Below are positions 17,804 through 26,716 of a stretch of DNA of 64,000 nucleotides, piece by piece. Source of the DNA: CAVPDG01 sp963702535 (GTDB taxonomy: Bacteria > Chloroflexota > Anaerolineae > Anaerolineales > UBA4823); contig CAVPDG010000004.1 of assembly GCA_963702535.1 (NCBI GenBank), forward strand, positions 682,001 through 746,000, written 5' to 3'. The translations under genes and the position numbers were made by a program. Numbering within the stretch: position 1 is the first letter of the stretch; each line of letters begins with the position of its first letter. The notes under the pieces were generated by a model, which had not been told where the DNA came from, searched no databases, and saw only the letters and a program-made list of their open reading frames with translations.

Positions 17804-20800
17804 TTGTCAGGCGCTCTCTTTGCTGCTGTCCAGGTGCCGCGGGCTGTGCTCGCCGGCGCCGGTCGTGATCCGATTTGGAACGCCCGTCTCGGTGCTGTTC
17901 CCCCCTGGCTGGAAATTCCCAAGAAACCCAGCCAGCTCTACACGGAATACCAGCTCCCTAAGCTGGCAGGCAAGCTGATCACCTTCGGTGATGTAGACCC
18001 CCAGGGTTGTTCCAACGGGGGGCTCAACGCCGACAAAGAAGCCGATCGCTGCGGCTTGCAGCGCGCTCAAGAAGCTTCCAATTTCTGGCAGAACCGCTTC
18101 AATGCCGCCATCCTGGCGACTGCCCAGGAGAGCGGTGTTCCCCCGCGCTTGTTGAAGAACATCTTCGCCTGGGAATCCCAGTTCTGGCCCGAGCGTTTGT
18201 ACGTCAACACCTTCGAATATGGTCTGGGACACATGACCGTGATGGGCGCCGATACCACCATGCGTTGGGACGCGCCTTTCTACAATTCGGTCTGCGCCTC
18301 CAGTTTTTCACCGGATACCTGCAGCAAGGCATACGCTGATCAGCCGGACGATATCCGTCTCGCCCTCATGGGCGTCGTTGTCCAGCGCGCCGACGCCGAT
18401 TGCGCCGATTGCAAGTATTACCTCGATCTCCCTAAGGCGGAGCGCAGCATCCCGCTCTTTGCCGAGACCTTGCTGGCGAATGCCACCTTTGTCAAGCGGG
18501 TGATCAAGCTCACTACCCGCAGCGAAGCTGCAGATGTGGCGTCTTATGAAGATCTGTGGAAGTTCACCCTCGCCAGCTATAACGCCGGTCCGGGTTGTTT
18601 TGCCAACGCTTTCTCAACCCTGGTCAATAACCGTAACCCCCTCACCTGGAAAAACCTCACCCTGCAGCTCGAGCCCGGCTGCCGTGGTGCTATCCCCTAT
18701 GTCGAGTTCATCAGCAGCACGAATACCTATTATCCCGAGCACGATCCCAGCTTGCAGACCGCCGTGCCCCTCCCCACTGAGCCCTCCTCGACTCTCGAAA
18801 CCCCGGTGATCACCGGCACGCTCAGCGCCACCGCCACGCCGCCGGTTGCCACTCCCACTTTCTCCAGCTCCGATGGCGAGCGTCCGACCGCCACACCCTC
18901 CCAGGCGCCCGAGTCCACGGCATCAGAGCCGACTGCCACCTCAGCCGGCGAGGACATCACCCTCACGCCCTTTGCCACCCCTGCCACGCCCACCCCCTCG
19001 CCCACGCCGGTGACCGGCGATGGCACCGGCGTGCCTCCTGAGCATGCCCTCACCCCCACGCCCTCGCTGGGCGCGCCGGACTCAAACGCTACCCTCACTC
19101 CCACGGGCGTCATTTCATCCACCCAGGAGATTCCTCCCACCCCGCTCGGCACGCCGCAGGAGACCTCGCAACCGCTTCCCACCCTGCCGGCGGTCGATCC
19201 GGTCCAGATCGATGACTCGCACGCCGCCGGTGAGATTGTGCTCAAGATCGATCCTCGCCGCGCAAGCGCTGCCATGCAGACGCTGCGTGACCTGGGGATC
19301 AACCCCACGCAGGATATCAGTGAGATCGAGTCTCTCAGCACGCTCGTGATCCAGGTGCCGCCGGAGCAGCTCGCTACCATCCTGGCGATCTTGCAGTCCA
19401 GCGCCAATTTCCTGTATGCCGAGCCCAACTACCTCGTGCAGTTGGATAGCGTCCCCAATGACCCCGAATTCCCCTCCCAGGGCAACCTGCCCGCCATCCA
19501 GGCGCCTCAAACCTGGGACGCCCTCCCCTCCATGCAGGAGGTCCTCGTGGCGGTGGTCGATACCGGCGTGGATGTCACCCATCCCGACCTGGCGGACCGC
19601 ATCTGGCAGAACGCCGGCGAGACCGGCCTGGATGCCAACGGCAACGATAAGCGCAGCAACGGGCTGGATGACGACAATAACGGCTACGTCGACGACTGGC
19701 AAGGCTGGAACATGGTTGCCGGGGATAATAACGCCCGCGATACGCAGGGTCACGGTACCCATCTGGCGGGCATCATCGCCGCTGGCGTCGACAATGCCGT
19801 TGGTATTGCTGGCGTCGCGCCCAATGCGCGCATCCTGCCGGTCAAAGCCCTGGATGATACCGGCTTCGGCACCTATGCCCAGGTCGCCGAAGCCATCACC
19901 TACGCCGTCGATATGGGAGCGCGGGTCATCAATCTCGGCTTCAGCGGCACCGGTTCGAGCGAGCTGCTCCAGGCTGCCGTGGATTACGCCATCGCCCAAA
20001 ATGTGCTGGTGGTTGCTGCTGCCGGCAACAGCGGCAATTCCGTCCCCAACTACCCCGCCGGTTATGCTGGCGTCGTGGCGGTCAGCGCCGTCGATAACAA
20101 CGGTTACTGGGCGCCCTTCTCCGCCAGCGGAGATTACATCAGCCTATCCGCTCCGGGTATTGGCGTCCTTTCCACCGGCTTGGGCGGTTCCTACCGCCCC
20201 GCCACCGGCACTTCTCAGGCAGCCGCCCACGTTTCAGGCGTGGCTGCGCTCCTGGCGGGTCAGGCGCAGTTCAGCGATCGGGATTACCTGCGCACCGCCC
20301 TCCTGCTGGGCGCGCGCGATCTCGGCGATCCGGGCATCGACCCCTATTTTGGCTACGGCATGCTCCAGGCGTTCAGCTCTCTGCAGTACGCCGGACCGGT
20401 GCTGCCCACGCCCACCCCCTGGCTCGTGCCCACGGCAACACCGGGCGGACCGGGCGGGGTCAACATCGCAGAGACCCTCGACCTGTGGGGGCGCGCTCAG
20501 ACTGCGACGTATGCCATCCTCGACCCCGATAACAGCATTGACAGTGCCTTCAACGGTCTGCTTGCCAGCTCCACGGGTCCCTATGGCGCCAGCACCGCCC
20601 GGCGCTGGACCTTCACTGCCATTGACGATAATACCTTCACCTCCATCGCTGCGGTTTACCTGGATGTCAGCATGTACATGAGCGGCTGGGTGGACGACAC
20701 CTTCTACCTGCAGGTCTACGAGCCGACCAACCCGTCTTGTGTTTCTGCCGGCTGGTGTACCGTTCTGACCCTCAAGTTCAATCCCATCCCCGGACAGCCC

Positions 20801-22270
20801 GAAGCGCTGGTCCCCACCTCGCTGACCACCCTCACCGTCCCGCTCACCAGCCTGCTCAACACGGATGCCAGGATCGATGCCGCCCAGGTGCGCCTCGCCG
20901 GCTCCGCCCTGACGGGTGGGATAACCGATAACGTCACGATCTATATCGACGCGGTCCGCCTGCGTGTGGTGGATGTCCTCCCGCCCACTGCGACGCCCAC
21001 CCCCACGCCGCCCTTCATTCCCACCGTCACCTTGCCGGCAAACCGCGCTGCTACGGCGACGCCGGACGCAGCCGCGCCGCATGCCAACTTCTCGCCCACC
21101 AACGACCAGTGCTCCAATTGCCACCGCTCGCATACCGCCCAGGCAAACGAATATCGCAGCCTTGCCACGGAGGAGGAGATCTGCTTTAGCTGCCATACTT
21201 CGGGCGGCTCCGGGACGAACGTCCAGCCGGCGTTCACCAGCTACACCAATACGCTGACGCGCTTCTTCTCTCACGATGTCTCCGCCACGGTCAATATCCA
21301 CCAGGTGGGTGAGACTTATGGTGGTCAGTTTAGCTGGTCAAGCCGTCATATCGAATGTGAAGATTGCCACTCGCCGCATAGCTCTGCCCGCACCGCCGCG
21401 GGCGAGTCCAATGCCGCGCCTGCCGTCCAGCAGGAGATGTACGAATCCAGCGGCGTCCAACCCCTGTGGAACGCCCCCGGCGCGCCTGCCGCATTCTCCT
21501 GGATGGACGTCGCCGAGCAGGAATCCCAGATCTGCTTCAAATGCCACTCCTCCTACGCCACACTGCCCACTTATGCTCCGGATGGCTACGGCTGGAACGG
21601 TTCTTCGGCTGCCATCGGTTACATCCCCAACGGGTTGGGAAAGCTGACCGCCACCAACCCGGCGCAGGTGCGCGATAGCCGCGATATGGCGAAGGAATTC
21701 AATTCTTACCAGGTCAGCTACCACCCCTTAGCCGCCAAGGGGCGCAACCAGAATATGGATCCCGGCAGCTTCGTCGCCCCCTGGTCGCAGGATTCGATCC
21801 TCTACTGCACCGATTGCCACGACAACGCCGATAACACCACGGCTGGTCCGCACGGCTCCCCGCTGTTGCATATCCTGGATGGCTCGTCCAATTACATCAC
21901 CCAGACGGATCCAGCCCAGAGCTGCGCCCAGGGCGGTTGCCAGCCCATCCACACCCGCGGCGAGTTGTGCTTCAAGTGTCACCAGTTCGGCACGTACGCC
22001 ACCGGCACCAACCCGGTTACCACCACCCGCTTCAAATCCGGCGTTCAGAACTTGCACGCATACCATAGCTTCAGCGCTTGCTATACCTGTCACGACTCTC
22101 ACGGTAGCGAGCAGGACCGCCTGATCAATTTCGACACCAGCGTCGTGTCGATCTATCCGGGCTATACCAGCCAGTCTGCCTGGCGCTTCACCAACGGCGT
22201 GGGCACCTGCTACGTTGCCTGTCATGATGGTGAGCATGGGGATGTTCCGGATCGCCAGTACACGCCATAA
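17804..22270 (+). CDS. Lytic-transglycosylase / subtilase / multiheme cytochrome c fusion protein
   Basis: About 1,490 residues in one frame. Residues ~60-315: SLT-like domain with catalytic Glu E124 (NIFAWESQFW), GLGHMT and SYNAGPGC. Residues ~316-470: Thr/Pro/Ser linker. ~474-560: fervidolysin-like prodomain (AEPNYLVQLD). ~575-850: S8 subtilase with D586 (VVDTGVDVTHPD), H650 (GHGTHLAG), oxyanion N742 (AAGNSGNS) and S804 (GTSQAAAHVSG). ~870-1080: beta-sandwich-like region and second Thr/Pro linker. ~1100-1488: seven CXXCH (CSNCH to CYTCH) plus one CX3CH (CYVACH). The only in-frame start is TTG 17804 inside the signal helix; ATG 17736 in another frame gives a better N-terminus if one base near 17776 is missing. 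Inferred role: open the wall, cleave secreted cytochromes, carry electrons. Confidence 0.88.
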   Translation: MSGALFAAVQVPRAVLAGAGRDPIWNARLGAVPPWLEIPKKPSQLYTEYQLPKLAGKLITFGDVDPQGCSNGGLNADKEADRCGLQRAQEASNFWQNRFNAAILATAQESGVPPRLLKNIFAWESQFWPERLYVNTFEYGLGHMTVMGADTTMRWDAPFYNSVCASSFSPDTCSKAYADQPDDIRLALMGVVVQRADADCADCKYYLDLPKAERSIPLFAETLLANATFVKRVIKLTTRSEAADVASYEDLWKFTLASYNAGPGCFANAFSTLVNNRNPLTWKNLTLQLEPGCRGAIPYVEFISSTNTYYPEHDPSLQTAVPLPTEPSSTLETPVITGTLSATATPPVATPTFSSSDGERPTATPSQAPESTASEPTATSAGEDITLTPFATPATPTPSPTPVTGDGTGVPPEHALTPTPSLGAPDSNATLTPTGVISSTQEIPPTPLGTPQETSQPLPTLPAVDPVQIDDSHAAGEIVLKIDPRRASAAMQTLRDLGINPTQDISEIESLSTLVIQVPPEQLATILAILQSSANFLYAEPNYLVQLDSVPNDPEFPSQGNLPAIQAPQTWDALPSMQEVLVAVVDTGVDVTHPDLADRIWQNAGETGLDANGNDKRSNGLDDDNNGYVDDWQGWNMVAGDNNARDTQGHGTHLAGIIAAGVDNAVGIAGVAPNARILPVKALDDTGFGTYAQVAEAITYAVDMGARVINLGFSGTGSSELLQAAVDYAIAQNVLVVAAAGNSGNSVPNYPAGYAGVVAVSAVDNNGYWAPFSASGDYISLSAPGIGVLSTGLGGSYRPATGTSQAAAHVSGVAALLAGQAQFSDRDYLRTALLLGARDLGDPGIDPYFGYGMLQAFSSLQYAGPVLPTPTPWLVPTATPGGPGGVNIAETLDLWGRAQTATYAILDPDNSIDSAFNGLLASSTGPYGASTARRWTFTAIDDNTFTSIAAVYLDVSMYMSGWVDDTFYLQVYEPTNPSCVSAGWCTVLTLKFNPIPGQPEALVPTSLTTLTVPLTSLLNTDARIDAAQVRLAGSALTGGITDNVTIYIDAVRLRVVDVLPPTATPTPTPPFIPTVTLPANRAATATPDAAAPHANFSPTNDQCSNCHRSHTAQANEYRSLATEEEICFSCHTSGGSGTNVQPAFTSYTNTLTRFFSHDVSATVNIHQVGETYGGQFSWSSRHIECEDCHSPHSSARTAAGESNAAPAVQQEMYESSGVQPLWNAPGAPAAFSWMDVAEQESQICFKCHSSYATLPTYAPDGYGWNGSSAAIGYIPNGLGKLTATNPAQVRDSRDMAKEFNSYQVSYHPLAAKGRNQNMDPGSFVAPWSQDSILYCTDCHDNADNTTAGPHGSPLLHILDGSSNYITQTDPAQSCAQGGCQPIHTRGELCFKCHQFGTYATGTNPVTTTRFKSGVQNLHAYHSFSACYTCHDSHGSEQDRLINFDTSVVSIYPGYTSQSAWRFTNGVGTCYVACHDGEHGDVPDRQYTP

Positions 22271-22320
22271 TCGCCCGCCCGTTTGCTTTAGCGGTATCTT
22301 AGCTGTACGAACATAAAAAA

Positions 22321-23100
22321 ATGTCGAGACTGATCCGTTTTTGGAAGAAAGACCTCCTCAACAAGCTGATTGTTCTGGTGGTGCTCTTGATTACGACTGT
22401 GATTGCCGTGGACGCCTTCATGTTCGTGAAGAACCGCTCTTCCGGGGAAGACCTCCTGGCGGGCTTCTTCCCCACGCCTACCACCGAGCTCAAAGTGATC
22501 CTTACCAACAATGCCGCCACCGTCGAATATAAGGCAGCTATGGCAACCGCCAGCGTCCCGCCCACCATCACCACCATGCCCATCACGCCCCGACCAACGA
22601 GCACGCCCCTCCTTACGCCGCTGCCCGCTGTGCCAGCCACCACCCCCGCCTCCCTTGCCGTTACAGCCACCCCCACCCAGACCCTCAGCCTGGAGTGCAT
22701 CCCCGCTGGAAGCCCGCAGGCAGGTAAGGTCCTTGCCGTCGTGGATGGCATCACGGTCAAGGTGCTGATCGACGATCTGGTTTACACGGTGCGTTATCTT
22801 GGCCTTGACCTGCCCCCCGACGAATCGTACGCCGGGCAGGCTGCGATCCAAAACGGCGAGCTGGTGTATGGTCAGGATATCCAGCTCGTCGCCGACAAGC
22901 CCGATAAAGATGCCAACGGTCGCCTGCTGCGCTATGTCACAGCCGGCGATACCTTTGTCAACCTGGATCTGCTCCAGCAAGGGCTTGCCATTACTCAAAC
23001 AATCGAGCCTTCTCTCGCCTGTGCGCAGCTCTTCAAGCAAGCCGAGCAATCCGCCCAGGAAACTCAGAAAGGCTATTGGAAAATTGCCGCGGCGCCTTAG
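22321..23100 (+). CDS. Membrane-anchored SNase-fold (thermonuclease-like) protein
   Basis: 259 residues: N-terminal TM (LIVLVVLLITTVIAVDAFMF), a ~75-residue Thr/Pro linker, then a staphylococcal-nuclease fold from ~residue 130 (GKVLAVVDGITVKVLIDD, VRYLGLDLPPDES, DANGRLLRYVTAGDTFVNLD). The arginines equivalent to the active-site pair appear present (VRYLG, NGRLL), but the usual TPE glutamate is LPP here, so catalysis may be lost and the domain may bind instead. It sits between two multiheme genes with 50 and 36 bp gaps. Exposed on the outer face. Confidence 0.75.
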   Translation: MSRLIRFWKKDLLNKLIVLVVLLITTVIAVDAFMFVKNRSSGEDLLAGFFPTPTTELKVILTNNAATVEYKAAMATASVPPTITTMPITPRPTSTPLLTPLPAVPATTPASLAVTATPTQTLSLECIPAGSPQAGKVLAVVDGITVKVLIDDLVYTVRYLGLDLPPDESYAGQAAIQNGELVYGQDIQLVADKPDKDANGRLLRYVTAGDTFVNLDLLQQGLAITQTIEPSLACAQLFKQAEQSAQETQKGYWKIAAAP

Positions 23101-23136
23101 CCGGTACTCTGAGCCGCTGCTATTGGAGGTAAATGC

Positions 23137-24384
23137 ATGATCAAACGCAATCTGCTGCTGATCGCCGTCATCCTGGTATTGAGCATCCTACTGGTGGCTT
23201 GTTCCAGCACAGCCGAGTCCGAAGGTCCTCCCGGACCGGCGGGTCCGGCGGGTCCGGAAGGTCCCCAGGGTCCAACCGGCGCCGAGCCCGCTCCCAGCTC
23301 CGCCAACCCGGTCGGTCCCAGCCCCGCGCAGTACGTTGGCGACCAGGTTTGCGCCGGCTGCCATCCCGATATTTACCGGACATACATGAAATCAGGTCAT
23401 CCCTGGAGCCTGAATCCCGTCGTCGGAGGAGAATCGCCCACCTACCCCTATACCCAGCTTTCTGGTACGCCCAAAGGCTACTCATGGGAGGATATCAGCT
23501 ATGTGGTCGGTGGCTATAACTGGAAAACCCTTTTTGTTGATCAGGATGGTTACATTATCACCGATGCTCTCAACAAGACCGGCGATACCAGTTATCTCAA
23601 CCAGTGGAACTTTGCCAATGACCTGGTAGGCAAGAGCGCTGACTGGGTTGGCTTTAGATCTGGCGAGCAAAATGTCCTCTTCACTTGTGGCGCTTGCCAT
23701 ACCACCGGCTATACCTTGAGTGGCAACCAGGATGGCAAGCCGGGGCTCATTGGCACCTGGAACGAGCCCGGTGTGCGCTGCGAAGCCTGTCACGGTCCCG
23801 GCAGCCAGCACATCTCCGATCCTCAAAATATCCGGATGTCGATCGACCGTTCTTCAGACATGTGCCTTGCCTGCCATAGCAACGCCGACATCGAGCTGGT
23901 GGAGGATGTAGATACCACCGGCTTCAAGCATCCCACGTCTGAGATGATCTACCGCGGCAAGCACTCTGTCCTGGAGTGCGTGGACTGTCACGATCCGCAC
24001 AGCGGCGTTGTCCAGCCGCGCAAAGAGGATCAGCCGGTGACTGTTACCTCCTGTGCTGAGTGCCACTACAAAGAAGCGGATTATCAAAAGAACGAGATGC
24101 ACGTCAAGATGAATATGGCTTGTTCGGATTGCCACTTGCCTCGCATTGTTAAAGCTGCCTGGGGCGACCCCGCCAATTTCATCGGTGATATCCACTCCCA
24201 CCAAACCGCCATCGATCCATCCCGGTTCGACCAGTACATCACCACCGGCGACACGAGTACTTATGTCGTTGCCCCCGTGGGCTTGAATTTCGCCTGCCGG
24301 CAGTGTCACAACGGCATCCGCGCCCTTGCCAAGAGCGACGAAGAGCTCCAGGCGATGGCAACCGGGTACCACAGTCAGCCGTAG
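23137..24384 (+). CDS. Octaheme cytochrome c lipoprotein with collagen-like linker
   Basis: 415 residues: lipoprotein signal with lipobox LVAC, a collagen-like Gly-X-Y stretch of seven triplets (GPPGPAGPAGPEGPQGPTG), then eight CXXCH motifs (CAGCH, CGACH, CEACH, CLACH, CVDCH, CAECH, CSDCH, CRQCH). The first motif context (GCHPDIYRTYMKSGHPWSL) is like cytochrome c554/nitrite-reductase-related multiheme proteins. It should be lipid-anchored outside the membrane, with the collagen-like arm as spacer across the wall. GGAGG precedes the start. A strong terminator follows, so it is the last gene of the electron-transfer run. Confidence 0.9.
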   Translation: MIKRNLLLIAVILVLSILLVACSSTAESEGPPGPAGPAGPEGPQGPTGAEPAPSSANPVGPSPAQYVGDQVCAGCHPDIYRTYMKSGHPWSLNPVVGGESPTYPYTQLSGTPKGYSWEDISYVVGGYNWKTLFVDQDGYIITDALNKTGDTSYLNQWNFANDLVGKSADWVGFRSGEQNVLFTCGACHTTGYTLSGNQDGKPGLIGTWNEPGVRCEACHGPGSQHISDPQNIRMSIDRSSDMCLACHSNADIELVEDVDTTGFKHPTSEMIYRGKHSVLECVDCHDPHSGVVQPRKEDQPVTVTSCAECHYKEADYQKNEMHVKMNMACSDCHLPRIVKAAWGDPANFIGDIHSHQTAIDPSRFDQYITTGDTSTYVVAPVGLNFACRQCHNGIRALAKSDEELQAMATGYHSQP

Positions 24385-24409
24385 TCCATCTGCATCCTTA
24401 CCCGAAAAT

Positions 24410-24446
24410 GATAGCGCTGGAGCTTCGTTCCGGCGCTATCTTTTTT
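24410..24446 (+). terminator. Rho-independent terminator of the cytochrome operon
   Basis: GATAGCGCTGGA and TCCGGCGCTATC form a 12-bp stem (one G-T pair) followed by TTTTTT at 24441-24446, 25 bp after the octaheme stop. Confidence 0.92.
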
Positions 24447-24492
24447 CGCCAGGATTCCTGGCGAGCGCTCCTGTCCGGCGGAGCGAGTGTCG

Positions 24493-25642
24493 CTACATCG
24501 CCGCCGGCTGGCGTCCTTGCGTTGCCAGCAGGTACAACCCCAGCAACCCGCCAAAGACGATCTCCATGCAGACCGGCACCACCTCCAGCGAGAGCCTGCC
24601 CGCCAGCACCCCCACCAGGCTGGGGATCACCGCCATCCCCAGGGCGCTGGCAGCCATTTGCATCCCGATCGTGTTTGCCGCAAAATGAGCGCCAACCCGC
24701 TGGACCGTGCCGGATACGAACGCCGGGAAAATGGGGGCGATCGAGAACCCAATCAACACGATCCCCAGCAGGTTTGCCGCCTGGTTGGGGTTCGAAGCCA
24801 GTAAAGCTCCGCCGATTAAAGCTCCCGCCAATCCGCCAAGCACCAGAGCATTCACTCCCACCTTTTTGGCAAACAAGCCCGCTACCACCCGTCCGATGGT
24901 AAAGGTCGCCCAATAACTGCCCGCCCAGAGGCCGGCAGTCGTCGCGTTGACGCCGCGTGACTCCACCAGCAGGCTGTAGGTCCAGGTGCCATAAGAGACT
25001 TCAGCGCCAACATATAAGAAGAACAGCAGCGCGCTCAGCCACACGCGCGGCTGGCGCAGGGTTTCCCCCATCGGCGTCTGGTAGTCGGTCAGGCGCTTCG
25101 GCGCTTCTGGCTGGGTTGGCGCTCCTCTTTTATCCCACAGCCGCAGGGTGAGCAAGAAGCAAATCGCCAGCGCCAGTTGGAAGCCGCCTACCAGCCGGTA
25201 TCCGGGGCGCCAGGCGTTCAGGGTGGACAAGGTCAGGGTCATCAGGATCGGTCCAAGCGTCACGCCGACCCCATAGCAGGCGTGCAGCCATTGCATCATT
25301 CCCGCGTCGAAATTCGCCGCTACATAGGTGTTCAGCCCTGCATCGATCGCCCCTGCGCCCAGCCCGGCAAACAAGCCCAGGGACGCCATCATCCACCATG
25401 CCGGAACCAGGGTATAGCCGATCAGCCCCACGCCTGTGATGGCGCAGCTGGCTGCCAGGACGCGGCCCAACGCCCATCCGCCCGATCAATGGACCGCTGG
25501 CAAAGCTGGAGATGAGGTAGCCGGTTACGCTTGCCGAGATCAGCAAGCCAATGGCATCGATTGGAATGGAAAATCCCGCCCGGATCGAGGGCCATGCCAC
25601 CCCCAACAATCCATCCGGCATCCCCAGGGCGATGAAAGCCAT
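24493..25642 (-). CDS. MFS transporter (frameshifted)
   Basis: Two frames join into one ~390-residue protein with about 12 hydrophobic helices. The N-terminal part reads MAFIALGMPDGLLGVAWPSI and ends at SGPLIGRMGVG; the second continues GRVLAASCAITGVGLIGYTL to LYLLATQGRQ. The join is at 25466-25468, where GGG in the minus strand appears to carry one G too many. The family resembles FucP/sugar-type MFS permeases of the LGxPDG class. Protein-like residues (IGLIVLAY) continue upstream of 25642 in TM1 without a clear start codon, so the true start may be further up. Substrate unknown. Confidence 0.8.
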
Positions 25643-25714
25643 GTATGCCAGAACGATCAGCCCAATTTGTGGAGTTTTCTTTACCTTACACCCTCCGGTC
25701 TTCGCTGGCTGCGC

Positions 25715-26704
25715 TTACCCCAGGATCTTCTCGATGCGTCCCAGCTCCTCGCCGGAGAATTCCAGCCGCTCCAGCGCCCCGACTGCATCCTCGATCTGTC
25801 CCACCGTGCTCGCCCCGATCAGCACGGATGTCATCTCCTCGTGCCGCAGTACCCATGCCAGCGCCATCTGCGCCAGGGATTGCCCCCGCTCCCGCGCCAG
25901 CGCATTCAGCTTTTCCACTTTTGCCAGCTTTTCGGGCGTGATCTGCGCCGGTCTCAGGAAGCCGTGCGCCTTCGAAGCACGTGACCCTTCCGGTATGCCG
26001 CCCAGGTACTTATCCGTCAGCAGCCCCTGCGCCAGCGGCGAGAACGCGATGCAGCCGATGCCTTCTTCTTTTAGCGCCGCCAGCAAGCCGCCCTCCACCC
26101 AGCGCTCGAACAGGCTGTATTTCGGCTGGTGGATCAGGCACGGCGTGCCGAGCTGGCGCAGGATTTTTGCCGCTTCACGCGTCTTGTCAGCCGGGTAGTT
26201 CGAGATGCCTGCATACAGCGCCTTCCCGCTGCGCACGATGTGGTCCAGCGCCTGCATCGATTCTTCCAGCGGCGTCTCCGGGTCGGGGCGGTGGTGGTAG
26301 AAGATATCCACGTACTCCAGCCCCATGCGCTTCAGGCTCTGGTCCAGGCTGGCGACCAGGTATTTCCGCGAGCCCCAATCGCCGTACGGACCCTCCCACA
26401 TCGTGTAGCCGGCTTTGGAGGAGATGATTAGCTCATCCCGATAGGGTCTCAAATCCTTCGCCAGGATCTGCCCGAAGGTCTCTTCCGCTGAGCCCGGCGG
26501 CGGACCATAATTGTTCGCCAGGTCGAAATGCGTGATGCCCAGGTCAAACGCCCGCAGCGCCATCTCGCGGCTGTTGGTGTACGTATCCACGCCGCCGAAA
26601 TTGTGCCACAACCCCAGCGAGACTGCCGGCAGCTTCAAACCGCTGCGCCCGCAGCGCTTGTAGCGCATCGTTTGGTAACGAGAAGAATTAGGAAGATAAG
26701 TCAT
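25715..26704 (-). CDS. Aldo/keto reductase (YghZ/Kv-beta-like)
   Basis: 329 residues. N-terminus YLPNSSRYQTMRYKRCGRSG with LKLPAVSLGLWHNFG is typical of the YghZ/L-glyceraldehyde-3-phosphate reductase group. Catalytic tetrad candidates: D in HFDLANNYG, Y of NNYG, K in ISSKAGY, H in YHHRPDP. The C-terminal LIGASTVGQIEDAVGAL is the NADPH-binding end. ATG 26704 with GGAG upstream is preferred over an in-frame TTG at 26716. It acts in the cytoplasm on an aldehyde of unknown identity. It is followed 12 bp downstream of the DUF4760-like gene. Confidence 0.93.
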   Translation of the reverse strand: MTYLPNSSRYQTMRYKRCGRSGLKLPAVSLGLWHNFGGVDTYTNSREMALRAFDLGITHFDLANNYGPPPGSAEETFGQILAKDLRPYRDELIISSKAGYTMWEGPYGDWGSRKYLVASLDQSLKRMGLEYVDIFYHHRPDPETPLEESMQALDHIVRSGKALYAGISNYPADKTREAAKILRQLGTPCLIHQPKYSLFERWVEGGLLAALKEEGIGCIAFSPLAQGLLTDKYLGGIPEGSRASKAHGFLRPAQITPEKLAKVEKLNALARERGQSLAQMALAWVLRHEEMTSVLIGASTVGQIEDAVGALERLEFSGEELGRIEKILG

Positions 26705-26716
26705 AGTGGTCTCCAA

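Noticed and set aside
18780..19200. Thr/Pro/Ser-rich repetitive DNA in the fusion gene
   Set aside because: It is an ordinary low-complexity extracellular linker, not a separate repeat element.
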